NCBI GenBank assembly: GCA_020544305.1
Contig: CP058667.1
Span: forward strand, 1 to 64,000
Origin: Staphylococcus taiwanensis
Lineage (GTDB): Bacteria > Bacillota > Bacilli > Staphylococcales > Staphylococcaceae
Reading direction: 5' to 3'
DNA length: 64,000 bases
The notes under the pieces are model-generated. The model saw only the letters and a program-made list of their open reading frames with translations. It did no database searches and was not told where the DNA came from. The translations under genes were made by a program, and so were the position numbers. Positions 63,108 to 64,000 of the stretch are shown here, piece by piece (within the stretch, counting starts at the first letter, position 1; every line of letters begins with the position of its first letter).

Positions 63108-64000
63108 ATGAATAATCAACAAGTTGTACTTGCAAAACGACCACAAAGTATCCCTCAAGACGATGTATTTAGATTTGAAACAATAGAAACTCGAGAACCA
63201 CATGCAGGTGAGGTTCAAGTAGAATCCATTTATGTATCTGTAGATCCTTACATGAGAGGCAGAATGAATGATACAAAAAGTTATGTTCAACCTTTCCAAG
63301 TGAATGAGCCATTACAAGGTCATATTGTTGGAAAAGTCACACAATCGAACGATGAACGTCTATCTGTCGGCGATTATGTCACAGGCATATTACCATGGAA
63401 AAAGATAAATACAGTGAATGGAGACGATGTGACCCCTGTGCCATCAAAAGATGTACCATTACATTTATATTTGAGTGTTTTAGGCATGCCGGGAATGACA
63501 GCCTATACAGGATTGCTTCAAATTGGTCAGCCACAATCTGGCGAGACGGTTGTCGTGTCAGCTGCATCAGGTGCAGTAGGCTCTGTCGTAGGACAAATTG
63601 CTAAGATTAAAGGCGCAAAAGTTGTCGGTATTGCTGGTGGTAAGCAGAAAACAACATATTTAACAGATGAATTAGGATTTGATGCGGCCATTGACTATAA
63701 ACAAGATGATTTCGCACAGCAACTCGAAGCGGCTGTACCAGATGGTATTGATGTGTATTTTGAAAATGTTGGCGGCGCAATTTCTGATGAAGTATTTAAA
63801 TACTTAAATCGATTTGCACGCGTTCCGGTATGTGGTGCAATTTCAGCATATAATAATGAAAAAGACGATATTGGACCACGTATCCAAGGAACGTTGATTA
63901 AAAATCAAGCATTAATGCAAGGTTTTGTAGTAGCACAATTCGCTGATCATTTTAAAGAAGCAAGCGAACAACTCGCACAATGGGTGTCTGAAGGTAAAAT
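63108..64000 (+). CDS. MDR-family NADP-dependent oxidoreductase (partial, runs off the window)
   Basis: The frame opens at ATG 63108 after GGAGGA and stays open to the end, giving 297 residues of an expected 330 or so. It is a zinc-free medium-chain reductase of the CurA/leukotriene-B4-dehydrogenase type (YncB-like): VSVDPYMRGRM near the start, then the AASGAVGSVVGQIAKIKGAKVVGIAGG Rossmann motif and FENVGG. It reduces alpha,beta-unsaturated carbonyls in characterised relatives. It starts 3 nt after the previous stop, in one operon. Confidence 0.88.
   Translation, partial: MNNQQVVLAKRPQSIPQDDVFRFETIETREPHAGEVQVESIYVSVDPYMRGRMNDTKSYVQPFQVNEPLQGHIVGKVTQSNDERLSVGDYVTGILPWKKINTVNGDDVTPVPSKDVPLHLYLSVLGMPGMTAYTGLLQIGQPQSGETVVVSAASGAVGSVVGQIAKIKGAKVVGIAGGKQKTTYLTDELGFDAAIDYKQDDFAQQLEAAVPDGIDVYFENVGGAISDEVFKYLNRFARVPVCGAISAYNNEKDDIGPRIQGTLIKNQALMQGFVVAQFADHFKEASEQLAQWVSEGK

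Overview
The window is about 64 kb of low-GC Staphylococcus chromosome. It starts exactly at the dnaA start codon and reads away from the replication origin. Gene order (dnaA-dnaN-yaaA-recF-gyrB-gyrA-nnrD-serS-azlCD-metX-DUF2232-gdpP-rplI-dnaB-purA-tRNAs-walRKHIJ-rlmH) is the standard staphylococcal one. GyrA and WalH differ clearly from the S. aureus proteins as I remember them, so I read this as a methicillin-resistant coagulase-negative species. I cannot fix the species from sequence alone.

1-30,554, core chromosome: replication initiation and gyrase genes; serS with a T-box leader; metX with a SAM-I riboswitch; the c-di-AMP phosphodiesterase gdpP; the replicative helicase; purA; tRNA-Glu and tRNA-Asp; and the WalRK cell-wall two-component operon. 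Intergenic spaces carry two dispersed repeat families. One is a terminator-like element containing a GGGACATAAAT box. The other is a palindromic family that has grown into a roughly 700-bp nested inverted-repeat array between walI and walJ. A cluster of six DnaA-box-like sites lies just upstream of rlmH.

30,555 to about 60,700, an SCCmec-type island inserted at the 3' end of rlmH (att core at 30,537-30,554). In order: a type I restriction-modification locus (hsdR, a half-size hsdS-like gene, hsdM, hsdS); a complete Fst/PepA-like type I toxin-antitoxin locus; a minus-strand operon (uracil-DNA-glycosylase inhibitor homologue, a 30-aa ORF, DUF960, DUF1643, a 73-aa protein); a GGGAT-rich spacer; ccrB and ccrA; a DUF927 (Cch-like) helicase with small companion ORFs; an unrecognised 504-aa protein; and a TPP-riboswitch-controlled Thi5/NMT1-family gene. 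Next comes a class A mec complex between two inverted IS431 copies: truncated mvaS, 12 dru units, ugpQ, maoC, mecA, mecR1, mecI, psm-mec and mecR2. The mec complex is followed by a cst persulfide-detoxification operon in which cstB has an in-frame stop and cstA is cut by IS431. I found no second SCC att core before the window ends, so the right boundary is unresolved.

60,701-64,000: a GNAT acetyltransferase remnant, then a MerR/NmlR-like regulator divergent from a DJ-1/PfpI protein, an NAD(P)-binding reductase and an MDR-family oxidoreductase cut by the window end. This looks like a carbonyl-stress module.

How it works together: the mec genes give inducible beta-lactam resistance (MecR1 sensor, MecI repressor, MecR2 anti-repressor, PBP2a effector). 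The ccr recombinases and Cch-like helicase provide mobility and probably replication of the excised element. The restriction-modification and toxin-antitoxin loci favour retention.
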